Assembly (NCBI GenBank): GCA_030540405.1
Contig: JAUNWH010000019.1
Span: 1 to 43,109, forward strand
Direction of reading: 5' to 3'
Source of the DNA: Spirochaetales bacterium
Lineage (GTDB): Bacteria > Spirochaetota > Spirochaetia > Treponematales > Treponemataceae
DNA: 43,109 nt
Numbering within the stretch: position 1 is the stretch's first letter; each line of letters opens with the position of its first letter. The notes under the pieces were generated by a model. It made no database searches, had not been told where the DNA came from, and was given only the letters and a program-made list of their open reading frames with translations. Positions 34,069 through 41,007 of the stretch are shown here, in pieces. A program made the position numbers and the translations under genes.

Positions 34069-34186
34069 TTTGGGTTTCTCCTGATAAATATCTTTGCAAC
34101 GCAAATTTTGACAATAGTTTTTGTTATGATGAAATAAAACGAAGAATAAAGAGAAGAGGAAAACACCCTCTGCCTTATGGAAAAGA

Positions 34187-34999
34187 TTATTTTTTCTCAG
34201 ACCATTCTTTTATCCGTTTATTTCTTTTATCTGCAAAATCAATTGTTTTATCATGCCATTGCATATATTCCTCAACAGTCTGAGGAAGGGTACATTCTTG
34301 CGGAGTTTTGAAAAAGTCATCACAATATTCTCTGTTGCCGAACAAGCAGTTTACATGCATGTAATCATCAGAAACTATATCCTGAAGCAGGAAGAAATCA
34401 ACATATCCTTTGAAGTTTTCAAAAAGACTAAAGAAATCTTTGTCCTTTTCAAGACAGTTGTACATTGGGCTTTTTTCTCCAATATACCATCGTCTTATAC
34501 ATTCAAACGTCAAATCAGCTCTGTCTTTTACTTTTGTAAATGCGCGGGTTACATTTATGCTGCCTTGACGGGTTGGAAAGATTATCATTCCGCCTATTGT
34601 ATAAAGTTTGCGGACATAATTCTCAAGCCATTTTTGATAATCAAGTTTCAGCTCGCCTTCAACATGATTCTTTACTTGTTTCAAAACAGGTTTCATGTCA
34701 GTCCAACGAAAACTGTTCAGTAAAGAATCAGACGAATAATATCTTGGTTTTATTCCGTCATTCCATTCAAAATAATAACCACGGCCTTTTTTCGGTTTCA
34801 AATCCCATAATCTTCCCTCGGGAAGCTGTTTGCTCCACAAAATTTTATGATACTCATTAAGAGTTTTGCTCTGGCTGTCCGGGTCGGAGACGCATCTTGA
34901 GCCGGTTAGCTCATCGCCTTTTTCAGCAGTCCACCAGTATTTCCAATAGCTTTCTGTATCTTGTGTAAAATCAAAATCTGTGTCTATCAGAGCAGTCAT
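34187..34999 (-). CDS. Unknown cytoplasmic protein, third gene of an antitoxin-like/GNAT/unknown trio
   Basis: 270 residues, soluble, rich in Trp, Tyr and Lys. The N-terminal FDFTQDTESYWKYWW and KTLNEYHKILWSKQLPEGRL look like a conserved uncharacterised family found in accessory regions (possibly DUF6994, from memory and not checked). No catalytic motif is recognised. Its ATG overlaps the TGA of the GNAT gene (ATGA), with AGGAAGG inside that gene, so its translation is coupled to it. A weak hairpin with U-rich tail (about 34150-34175) may end the transcript. Confidence 0.7.
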   Translation of the reverse strand: MTALIDTDFDFTQDTESYWKYWWTAEKGDELTGSRCVSDPDSQSKTLNEYHKILWSKQLPEGRLWDLKPKKGRGYYFEWNDGIKPRYYSSDSLLNSFRWTDMKPVLKQVKNHVEGELKLDYQKWLENYVRKLYTIGGMIIFPTRQGSINVTRAFTKVKDRADLTFECIRRWYIGEKSPMYNCLEKDKDFFSLFENFKGYVDFFLLQDIVSDDYMHVNCLFGNREYCDDFFKTPQECTLPQTVEEYMQWHDKTIDFADKRNKRIKEWSEKK

Positions 35000-35553
35000 T
35001 TATCCTTCCTGTATAAATTCATTAAATCGAAATACATAAGTTGCGTAGGATTTTCGTCTTTTCTTACAAGAAATTCAAATCCGTTTTTTTCATAAAATGA
35101 GATAGCGGCGTTGTATGCATCTACAGTAATAAAACGGCAACCAGTCTTGTTATCTTCCAAGAAATACAGTTTTATAAAATCAATTATATTTGTGCCAATT
35201 CCCAGCCCATGCAATTCTTTTGAAATTCCGAGCCTGCCTATCTTTACAGACGGATAACTTCTTAGATATTTCTCCTTATTGAAGTTTTTCTTTTTAAATT
35301 TATTGAACTGACTATTTGATGCAAACTCTGTGACTGAAATCTTATCATTGGAAAGTGTAAAATACGCCAAGATATTTTCACCCTTTTCTTTTTCAACAAC
35401 GATATACGGCATTGCAATCAACTGCTCTTTGTAAAACTGAACTTCATTTTTTATAAAGTCATTCAAATCCTCATCGCCACAGTCAAAATTCTCTGCCGAT
35501 ATGTCGCTTTCAAATTTTTGAATATCGTACTGCTCAAAAAAATCCAAGCTCAC
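34996..35553 (-). CDS. GNAT acetyltransferase, TacT-like toxin candidate
   Basis: 185 residues. FDCGDEDLNDFIKNE near the N-terminus matches the F-x-C-G-x3-L-x2-F pattern of tRNA-acetylating GNAT toxins such as TacT. YFTLSNDKISV, RLGISKELHGLGIG (acetyl-CoA loop 115-120) and VDAYNAAISFYEKNGF (Tyr154) follow. TacT-type toxins acetylate aminoacyl-tRNA and stop translation; whether this one does is inference. The GTG start overlaps the stop of the upstream small gene (GTGA), the usual antitoxin-toxin order. A housekeeping GNAT is the alternative. Confidence 0.82.
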   Translation of the reverse strand: MSLDFFEQYDIQKFESDISAENFDCGDEDLNDFIKNEVQFYKEQLIAMPYIVVEKEKGENILAYFTLSNDKISVTEFASNSQFNKFKKKNFNKEKYLRSYPSVKIGRLGISKELHGLGIGTNIIDFIKLYFLEDNKTGCRFITVDAYNAAISFYEKNGFEFLVRKDENPTQLMYFDLMNLYRKDK

Positions 35554-35759
35554 CTCGCTGCTGCTCCATTTTTCTGTGCCAAACGGGTCTTTCTTGCGGC
35601 TTCACCTCTCTCAAGGCTTGCCAAAACCGACTTGTAATGAGAATGCATAACGGCATACTGTTCCGGTGTTACAGTGCATCTGGCATTACGCATTTTCTCT
35701 TCAAAACGCTTGCCGTCTTCACCAAAGAGTATAGGTGTTTCTCTGATTGGTCTAGCCAT
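35550..35759 (-). CDS. Small antitoxin-like protein paired with the GNAT gene
   Basis: 69 residues, basic, helical in the second half (EQYAVMHSHYKSVLASLERG). It starts MARPIRETPILFGEDGKRFE. No ribbon-helix-helix is obvious, so it is not a clear TacA/DUF1778 protein. The position, size and GTGA overlap with a TacT-like gene are the case for an antitoxin. ATG at 35759 follows a perfect AAAGGAGG; a frame extending to 35798 is rejected for lack of one. TATACT at about 35781 supplies a -10. Confidence 0.65.
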   Translation of the reverse strand: MARPIRETPILFGEDGKRFEEKMRNARCTVTPEQYAVMHSHYKSVLASLERGEAARKTRLAQKNGAAAR

Positions 35760-35818
35760 AGTAAGCCTCCTTTGATTTAGTATACTGCTTTTTAACAAAA
35801 AAATCCATTTTTTCCCCG

Positions 35819-36256
35819 CTATTCAAGCCATTGGATGAACGCGGTTTTGTCGCTGCTGTTGTAGCCGGCGCATTCGTAGAATTTCTTTGTGGATTCCTTT
35901 TTTGAGCCGGTGAGGAGCATCATTTTGTAGCAGTTTTCGGCTTTGGCGATTTGCCTTGCGTAGTCGAGACATTCGGTCGCATAGCCTTTTGAGCGGTAAT
36001 CTTTGTGCGTGACGACGTTTTCGATAAAGGCATAAGGTCGCACGTTTCTCGTGAGGTTCGGAATGACTACGCACACACAGGAAGAAACGATTTTTTCGTC
36101 CACGACATTTACGATGATATGATGATTTTTGTCCTGAACGATGTTTTTCCAAGTTTTGGTCAAATGCTCCGACATAGCCGGAACAGAATCCTCGTGCAGG
36201 TGCAGATACAATTCCAAAAACTCGTTCAGCTCGTTTTCAAGAATTTTCCGAACCAA
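35819..36256 (-). CDS. GNAT-family N-acetyltransferase
   Basis: 145 residues. The typical GNAT core is present: IIVNVVDEKIVSSCVCVVIP, then motif A (IENVVTHKDYRSKGYATECL with YRSKGYA as the acetyl-CoA loop) and motif B (ENCYKMMLLTGSKKESTKKFYECAGY). The start is TTG (36256) with AGGAGG seven bases upstream. The substrate is unknown. It ends 60 bases before the antitoxin-like gene and is a separate gene from the TacT-like one, which it does not closely resemble. Confidence 0.85.
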   Translation of the reverse strand: MVRKILENELNEFLELYLHLHEDSVPAMSEHLTKTWKNIVQDKNHHIIVNVVDEKIVSSCVCVVIPNLTRNVRPYAFIENVVTHKDYRSKGYATECLDYARQIAKAENCYKMMLLTGSKKESTKKFYECAGYNSSDKTAFIQWLE

Positions 36257-36311
36257 TTTTTGCCTCCTAATAATAAAGTTTGCAATACAATTTTTTGTTA
36301 TTGCTTCAAAT

Positions 36312-36638
36312 TCATAAATTAAAACTGTTTCTCGGCAATCCGCAAAAATCCGTGTGAAAAATCACTTCTTTTCCGTGCGTTTGGGCAAAGCCGATTTCCA
36401 TTTTTACTTGCTCGCCGATGTAGCCGTTAAGGTTGACCACATAAATTGCGTCCGAAAGTTCAATTTTTTTGAAATGTGCAGAATTCAATGCGGCAATTTC
36501 GTTTTCGCTCAATTCCGGCTTTTCATCATTGTAGACGCATTGCAGAACGCACATATTGTGTTTCATTTCCAAATTGAAGGTGATTTTTTTCATTTCATTT
36601 TCAAATTTCATGCTTCCGCAGATTGTAACGGTTTTCAA
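36312..36638 (-). CDS. Nucleoside 2-deoxyribosyltransferase-like protein
   Basis: 108 residues. Begins MKTVTICGSMKFENEMKK, and near the C-terminus has LSDAIYVVNLNGYIGEQVKM followed by EIGFAQTHGKEVIF. This is the Rossmann-like pattern of nucleoside 2-deoxyribosyltransferases and the related DUF4406 proteins, with a Glu before the G-x-A stretch as likely catalytic residue. The start is taken as TTG at 36638 because AGGAG lies nine bases upstream and the family N-terminus begins there; the frame extending to 36713 overlaps the Nudix gene. Role probably nucleotide salvage or modification. Confidence 0.75.
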   Translation of the reverse strand: MKTVTICGSMKFENEMKKITFNLEMKHNMCVLQCVYNDEKPELSENEIAALNSAHFKKIELSDAIYVVNLNGYIGEQVKMEIGFAQTHGKEVIFHTDFCGLPRNSFNL

Positions 36639-36699
36639 TTTTTCGTCTCCTAAAAGTCTTGCAAGGATAATCCTGGTAATAACGCAACATTCAGGGCAA

Positions 36700-37176
36700 T
36701 CAAACCAATTCACACAATGCCGTGTGCTCTCTTAAATACAGACCTCTTCGAATTTCGTCCATGGCGGCGTATGAAGCGTGCTTTGAAAATATGTTCTTAG
36801 CTTCATCAACAGAAAGCCATCTTGCTTCCATTCCGACTTTCTGCTCTCTTTCGGTCAATTTTGTTTCGGTAGTTCCTTTCGCCTTGCAGATAAAATATTT
36901 GTTAATCAATTTCCAGTTTTCGTAGTATTCATCTATTTCAAGCAGACATTCAGAGGCGTTTACCAGGATTCCGGTTTCTTCCGCAATTTCGCGAATGCAG
37001 CAGTCCGCTTCGCTTTCGTTTTCTTCCAAGCCGCCGCCGGGAATCATCCATTGGCCGGTTATATTTTCGTATGAAAGCAGGATTTTTGAATTTTCAATTA
37101 CGATTCCTCTGCAAGCGGTTCTGGTTTTGTCCCATTTGCCCAAATAGTTGTCTCCAACAATATCAATAATTTTCAT
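36700..37176 (-). CDS. Nudix hydrolase
   Basis: 158 residues with a complete Nudix box at 48-70 (GGLEENESEADCCIREIAEE then TGI), matching Gx5Ex7REUxEExGU. The helix-strand order around it is standard. It hydrolyses a nucleoside diphosphate linked to some other group; specificity is not predictable. AAGGA precedes the ATG by eight bases. It lies 26 bases after a second Nudix gene on the same strand. The two share little sequence outside the box, so a recent duplication is unlikely. Confidence 0.9.
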   Translation of the reverse strand: MKIIDIVGDNYLGKWDKTRTACRGIVIENSKILLSYENITGQWMIPGGGLEENESEADCCIREIAEETGILVNASECLLEIDEYYENWKLINKYFICKAKGTTETKLTEREQKVGMEARWLSVDEAKNIFSKHASYAAMDEIRRGLYLREHTALCELV

Positions 37177-37202
37177 CGAATCATCCTTTTGCGAAGTTGA
37201 AT

Positions 37203-37637
37203 TTATACAAATCCTCTTTTTTGCGCTTTCTGTATCAATTTAGGCTGAATCAGCGGATATGTCCAGCTGTCCACCAGTTCATCTGTAAGAATTATTTTTT
37301 CTATTTCGCTGCGGATTTCTTCAAAGGAGTGAATGTCGGCAACGAACAACATTCCGAATGTTTCATCATCTGCGTTTTCGGTTACTCTTGTTTTGCCTTT
37401 TACAGAATATGCGCAGACAGGTTTGATTGTAAAATCTACGGCTCCGGTTTCTTCTTTCAGTTCGCGTTTTGCGGCTTCTAAAATTGATTCGCCTTTTTCG
37501 CGATGTCCACCGGGAACTTCATAGGTTTGCCTTTCTTTGTGTTTGCAGAACACCCATTTTCCGTTTGACTTTGAAATAATCACTGCGAATTTCAACAAGT
37601 CGTCATCCGCATTATCATAAAATTTTACTTCAAGCAT
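37203..37637 (-). CDS. Nudix hydrolase (second copy)
   Basis: 144 residues with Nudix box 44-66 (GHREKGESILEAAKRELKEE then TGA), preceded by ERQTYEVPGG. The overall pattern resembles 8-oxo-dGTP/RNA pyrophosphohydrolase-type proteins, but specificity is a guess. ATG at 37637 has GGAG upstream; a longer frame to 37694 crosses the tail of the broken GNAT-like gene and is rejected. The gene begins 25 bases after that remnant. Confidence 0.88.
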   Translation of the reverse strand: MLEVKFYDNADDDLLKFAVIISKSNGKWVFCKHKERQTYEVPGGHREKGESILEAAKRELKEETGAVDFTIKPVCAYSVKGKTRVTENADDETFGMLFVADIHSFEEIRSEIEKIILTDELVDSWTYPLIQPKLIQKAQKRGFV

Positions 37638-37662
37638 TTTTTCTCCGTTCCAAAATCCAAAT

Positions 37663-37846
37663 TTATCTTTCCAGAACAAATCTTGCAAGCTCAACGCTGC
37701 CGTCTTTTTCTGTGGAAACGATTTTGAATCCGCATTTTTGCGTGTAGAACTTTACGTTTTCAGTTTTGTCGATGGGCATTGTAAATTTGAAATAGAAGTT
37801 CCGAGTCTTGGGGGGGGGGAGTTGCTTGTCTGTAGTCTGTTTTCAT
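37663..37846 (-). pseudogene. GNAT-like remnant, out of frame at a G10 tract
   Basis: On the minus strand an ATG at 37846 with AGGGG upstream starts MKTDYRQATPPP and then meets ten Cs (ten Gs on +, 37810-37819). Read as it stands the frame stops after 28 residues. With nine Cs it continues to a 60-residue protein ending FYTQKCGFKIVSTEKDGSVE and then LARFVLER, which looks like the C-terminal motif B end of a GNAT acetyltransferase. The rest of a GNAT domain is missing. It is either a decayed gene or a small phase-variable one switched by the tract. Confidence 0.6.
37810..37819. repeat. Homopolymeric G10 tract
   Basis: Ten consecutive Gs in an A/T-rich genome, inside a reading frame near its start. 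Poly-G tracts of eight or more are known slip-strand switches in treponemes; this one sets the reading frame of the remnant at 37663-37846. Confidence 0.85.
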
Positions 37847-37878
37847 GATTTTCCCCTCGTAAATTCCGTTGTCTGTCT

Positions 37879-38166
37879 TCAAAATTTCCCGGCAGGAATT
37901 TCTTTCAGAATATTTTTCTGCCGATATAAATTCGCTAATTCAGTTAATTCTTCTACCACATTTCGTCTCCAGACAATTTTTTGAACCAGCCACTCGCAGG
38001 GAAATTCTTTGCACAATCCGCAGAACTGCACCTTGTGTTCTCTTGCGCATTTATGTATCGGACAGCCGCCGGATTGTTCCCATTCCTTGCAATGTCCGTC
38101 TGTTTCTATGCAGCCTTTGCAAAAGACGTTAAATGGAGAGCCACCAGCACACTCCGTATTTATCAA
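37879..38166 (-). pseudogene. DUF3795-like cysteine-rich protein, truncated at its N-terminus
   Basis: 95-codon frame. Residues from about 16 onward carry the DUF3795 cysteine pattern: FCKGCIETDGHC, GGCPIHKCAREHKVQFCGLC and KEFPCEWL. The first 14 residues (from TTG 38166) come from a different gene's 3' end read in another frame, with no ribosome site, and the usual N-terminal CGxxC part is absent. It is therefore probably a broken fragment joined to the VOC remnant, although an expressed short version cannot be excluded. Cysteines suggest metal binding. Confidence 0.6.
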
Positions 38167-38474
38167 TTACAGTTGCACAATATTTGCTCCAAGGGACTTC
38201 ATGAATCGGCCTAAAACCACTCTGCCGTCCCTCAATACCCTAAACGCATTATCTACAGCCTTTTCACTTCCCATTTCAAATACATTAAACGTCATGGTTT
38301 CCCACTTGTTCTTGTGAACTGTTTCAATATCGCATGGATTTTTTGCTTCGGCTAACGCCAGAAAGCCCATCTCCGTTCACAGAAAGCTCGCAATGCTCAT
38401 AGGCGGTGCTATCCCCGTTATGTTTCTGTCGCTTCAAAACTGTTTTCCACATAAACCTGAGTATAGTTTTTCAA
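38129..38474 (-). pseudogene. VOC/PhnB-like (glyoxalase superfamily) pseudogene
   Basis: Pieces of one VOC protein appear in order but in different frames. A TTG start at 38474 (GGGAG upstream) gives KNYTQVYVENSFEATET and stops. Then come YEHCELSVNGDG, FLALAEAKNPCD to VLRDGRVVLGRFMK, and finally PWSKYCATVIDKYGVCWW ending at TAA (38129-38131). An internal deletion and at least two one-base shifts are needed to explain this. The 3' end runs into the DUF3795 fragment. The gene is no longer functional as read. Confidence 0.7.
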
Positions 38475-38622
38475 AGTAAGACTCCCATAAAAACTCCGCG
38501 TAGCGGCGAAGCATGCCTCCTTTTTAGTTTAAGAAGATTTATTGAAGTAAAAAATTTTGATTTTTCAAACCGAGTATGTCACATCCGGCACGATGAATAA
38601 ACAAAGTTTCCCGAGCACGGAT

Positions 38623-39060
38623 TCAACGTTCGCTCATGTATTGTTCTATTTCGGCGGAAGTCAGTTTTCGCACTTGTGTCCGCGAATATTCTTTGTACTT
38701 TGCAACGCTGAAAACAGGAGACATTTGGCTGCATTTTTTGTCCTTGTTCTTTTTGAGGAATAACTCCAAATCCTCGTTTGTGGCGAAAATTTTATAGGAT
38801 TTTCTGCCTTTGCTGTTTTCTATTTCGTAAATGCCGTATGAGCTTTTTGCTTTGAAGTCGGCCGTCCGCAGATAAAGTTTTGCGATTTCCAATGATTTGA
38901 AAGGAAAATTCCATCTTTGCAGGCCTCTGACCGGGTCGTGTTCAATGCAGATGCAGCGTCCGCAAGTTCCGCAGATATATTGAGTGTGGTTTTTCAGGCA
39001 GTCCAATGGATTCAGCAGCGGAGTTATTCTGTTTTTGTCGGAGTAACATTCTTCGCACAT
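38623..39060 (-). CDS. Cysteine-rich zinc-ribbon-like protein, unknown function
   Basis: 145 residues. The first third is rich in Cys/His (CEEC; CLKNH; CGTCGRCICIEHD), enough for one or two zinc sites. The rest is a charged alpha/beta domain (YGIYEIENSKGRKSYKIFAT then NEDLELFLKKNKDK). I do not recognise a named family, although the pattern looks conserved. AGGAG lies before the ATG. It follows the P-loop kinase gene by 29 bases and could be the third gene of the riboswitch-led operon. Confidence 0.75.
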   Translation of the reverse strand: MCEECYSDKNRITPLLNPLDCLKNHTQYICGTCGRCICIEHDPVRGLQRWNFPFKSLEIAKLYLRTADFKAKSSYGIYEIENSKGRKSYKIFATNEDLELFLKKNKDKKCSQMSPVFSVAKYKEYSRTQVRKLTSAEIEQYMSER

Positions 39061-39089
39061 TTTTCTTTCTCCTGTCTTCCTTGTCGGAT

Positions 39090-39641
39090 TTATTTCTTTT
39101 TCATTTTATTCCATTTTTCTACAATGATTTCCGCGTTGCTTTCAAGGCTGTTTGTGCCGTCCAGTTCGATTTTTGCACATTGCAGACTTTTCATCCATTC
39201 TTTCTGCTCGCAAAGATTCGGGGAGCCGTCGGTTTCGTATCTGCGGTTGCTTTCCAGAAATTTTCGGTGGCTTTCGTACAGGTCTCCGCCTTCAAGTATT
39301 CTTTCGCCGAACCGTTCAATTGCCCTGCTGTGGACGCGCTGCAATCGGATTTCAGGTCCGGCATAAAGAAAGACCATCAGTTCAAACTTGTCGTCGAACG
39401 CCTGATGAAAGGAGCTCATCGAGCCAGCCATCACAAAATGCTCACAAGGCTCAATGTCGCCACTCAGCCAGCTTATTTTTTCCGCTTTTGAATACATCTG
39501 AGTGTATGGCTCGGGCGTGTCCTTTTTCCAGATATAATCGTCCACATCAAAATACGGAAAGCCCAGTTTTTCCGCAACGATTTTTCCAAGCGAGCTTTTT
39601 CCGCTTCCGGACGGTCCTGTAATCATTATTCCTGTTGACAT
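39090..39641 (-). CDS. P-loop kinase-like ATPase
   Basis: 183 residues. Walker A is GPSGSGKSS (9-17) followed by FPYFDVDDYIWKKDTPEPY, as in shikimate/adenylate-kinase-like small-molecule kinases (DxD after the P-loop). FVMAGSMSSFHQAF and VFLYAGPEIRLQRVHSRAIERFG give the central strand and lid. It probably phosphorylates a small molecule or nucleoside; the substrate is unknown. It starts three bases after the OadB-like stop, so the two genes are coupled. Confidence 0.82.
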   Translation of the reverse strand: MSTGIMITGPSGSGKSSLGKIVAEKLGFPYFDVDDYIWKKDTPEPYTQMYSKAEKISWLSGDIEPCEHFVMAGSMSSFHQAFDDKFELMVFLYAGPEIRLQRVHSRAIERFGERILEGGDLYESHRKFLESNRRYETDGSPNLCEQKEWMKSLQCAKIELDGTNSLESNAEIIVEKWNKMKKK

Positions 39642-39644
39642 TTT

Positions 39645-40781
39645 TTACATTCCGCCCAAAACGCCCATGATAATTCCGCCGATGACAAGCGAGCCGATTT
39701 GTCCTGAAACGTTTGCGCTTACGGCGTGCATGAGGATGAAATTCTGATTGTCCTCCTCAAGGGCGATTTTCTGGACGACGCGGCTTGCCATCGGGAATGC
39801 GGAAATTCCGCACGCGCCGATCATCGGGTTCAGTTTGTCGCCTTTTTTGCGGAAAAGGTTCAGTAATTTTGCGAACAGGATTCCGCATACCGTGTCGCCG
39901 ATAAACGCAATCAGACCCAAAAGCATAATCAGAAGCGTCTGCACGGTAAGGAAATTCTGCGCCGTCATGCTCGCGCCCACGCTGATTCCCAGAAGCAAAG
40001 TCACAATGTTTGAAAGCTCGTTCTGTGCCGCCGCTGAAAGTTTTTCAAGAACGCCGCACTCGCGGATTAAATTTCCGAACATCAGGAATCCGATTAAAGC
40101 CGCCGCATCTGGAATCAGAATACTTACCGCAATCGTAACCGCCACCGGGAAAACGACCATCACCCAATGCGGAATGTTCTTGTTCTTCGCCAGAATCCTT
40201 GTTGTCCGCTCCTTTTTTGTTGTAAGAAGTTTGATTACAGGCGGCATGATAATCGGAACAAGGCTCATGTACGAGTAGGCGACAACCGTAATCTGTCCCA
40301 AAAGATTTTTTGCGAAGCGGCTTGCGACAACAATCGCAGTCGGACCGTCCGCAGCCCCGATAACGCCGATGCTCAGCGCTTCCTTTATGCTGAAACCGAA
40401 TCCCCAGTATGCGACCGCCGCCGCAATGAAAATTCCAAAATGCGCCACAATCCCGAAAATCAAAAGCCAAGGACGCTCAAGCAGCGGACGGAAGTCAATC
40501 ATTGCGCCGACACCAACAAAAATCAGAAGCGGAAAAAGTTCCGTCATGATTCCGCAGTCAAAAAGAATCTGAAGCGCGCCCGGATGTTCCGCCGTTCCAA
40601 GCACAACCGCCAGCGGAAGATTCACCAGAATCGCACCGAAACCAATCGGCAGAAGCAGCATCGGCTCGTACTTTTTGTAAACCGCAAGAAAAATCAGCAG
40701 CGCACCCACCGCAATCATCGCGAAATTCTGCCAGGACATAGCCCCGATTCCGCTCGAAAAATAATCCAAAATCCGTTCCAT
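39645..40781 (-). CDS. Sodium-pump decarboxylase beta-subunit-like membrane protein (OadB/GcdB/MmdB type)
   Basis: 378 residues with about 9-11 membrane helices, the length of GcdB/MmdB. The signature VIGAADGPTAIVVASRFA contains the Na+-site aspartate (Asp145), and PLLIFVGVGAMIDF, CGISAFPMASRVVQ and NVSGQIGSLV are also family stretches. In known pumps this subunit couples biotin decarboxylation to Na+ export, with alpha and gamma partners. None are in the window, so it may act alone or with distant partners. GGAGG precedes the ATG. It stands behind its own promoter and a riboswitch-like leader. Confidence 0.9.
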   Translation of the reverse strand: MERILDYFSSGIGAMSWQNFAMIAVGALLIFLAVYKKYEPMLLLPIGFGAILVNLPLAVVLGTAEHPGALQILFDCGIMTELFPLLIFVGVGAMIDFRPLLERPWLLIFGIVAHFGIFIAAAVAYWGFGFSIKEALSIGVIGAADGPTAIVVASRFAKNLLGQITVVAYSYMSLVPIIMPPVIKLLTTKKERTTRILAKNKNIPHWVMVVFPVAVTIAVSILIPDAAALIGFLMFGNLIRECGVLEKLSAAAQNELSNIVTLLLGISVGASMTAQNFLTVQTLLIMLLGLIAFIGDTVCGILFAKLLNLFRKKGDKLNPMIGACGISAFPMASRVVQKIALEEDNQNFILMHAVSANVSGQIGSLVIGGIIMGVLGGM

Positions 40782-40816
40782 TTCAAAACCTCCATATGAA
40801 GAAAATCCGCCGCCGC

Positions 40817-40877
40817 AAAAAAAAGACCTCTTGCCCGGTCACCCTGAAATTAACAGGATAATCAGGCAAAAGGTCTT
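40817..40877 (-). terminator. Riboswitch-controlled intrinsic terminator in the oadB-like leader
   Basis: On the minus strand AAGACCTTTTGCC pairs with GGGCAAGAGGTCTT, with a second inner stem (ATCCTG/CAGGGT), followed by eight Ts (40817-40824). Its 5' arm uses the same ACCTTTTGC that closes the aptamer's P1 stem, so the two folds exclude each other: aptamer closed should mean read-through. Confidence 0.85.
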
Positions 40878-40965
40878 GTTTCCCCGGCCGAGCCGAAGCC
40901 TAAGAACCAGACTCAAAGAGCCGGCTGTTGATTCTTAAAGAAGTAACTACTCCCCCTTTGCTTTT
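40865..40965 (-). ncRNA. Candidate yybP-ykoY (manganese) riboswitch aptamer
   Basis: Minus-strand leader. The 5' arm AGCAAAGGGGGAGTAG (40947-40962) matches the yybP-ykoY GGGGAGUAG element, and the 3' arm ACAAGACCTTTTGCC (40865-40879) matches the closing ACAAGACC/CCUUU. P1 forms from GCAAAGG with CCTTTTGC. An internal hairpin (AAGAATC...GGTTCTT) and a GC-rich stem sit between. The 3' arm overlaps the terminator. Known members sense Mn2+ and turn genes ON. Identification is from remembered consensus, not a covariance search. Confidence 0.72.
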
Positions 40966-40968
40966 TGC

Positions 40969-40998
40969 AGTATGCACGGAAAAGGGGAGCAGTGTCAA
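40969..40998 (-). promoter_or_regulatory. Promoter of the riboswitch-oadB-like operon
   Basis: On the minus strand TTGACA (40993-40998), an 18-base spacer, then CATACT (40969-40974). The predicted start (about 40962) falls at the first base of the aptamer P1 stem, which supports the riboswitch boundaries. Confidence 0.6.
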
Positions 40999-41007
40999 GG
41001 GGGAAAG

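Noticed and set aside
38430-38514. 26-codon minus-strand frame (from ATG 38514) behind a perfect AAAGGAGG
   Set aside because: The ribosome site is only one to two bases from the ATG, and the frame overlaps the VOC remnant in another phase.
33509-39089. Integron gene-cassette array with attC sites
   Set aside because: Most gaps are 10-60 bases, too short for attC, and I found no paired RYYYAAC/GTTRRRY ends flanking an inverted repeat in the larger gap at 34069-34186.
40782-41000. T-box or sodium (DUF1646) riboswitch as identity of the oadB-like leader
   Set aside because: No T-box TGGN-type sequence or specifier layout was seen. The GGGGGAGTAG and ACAAGACC pair fits yybP-ykoY better, although a covariance search is needed to exclude other ion-sensing RNAs.
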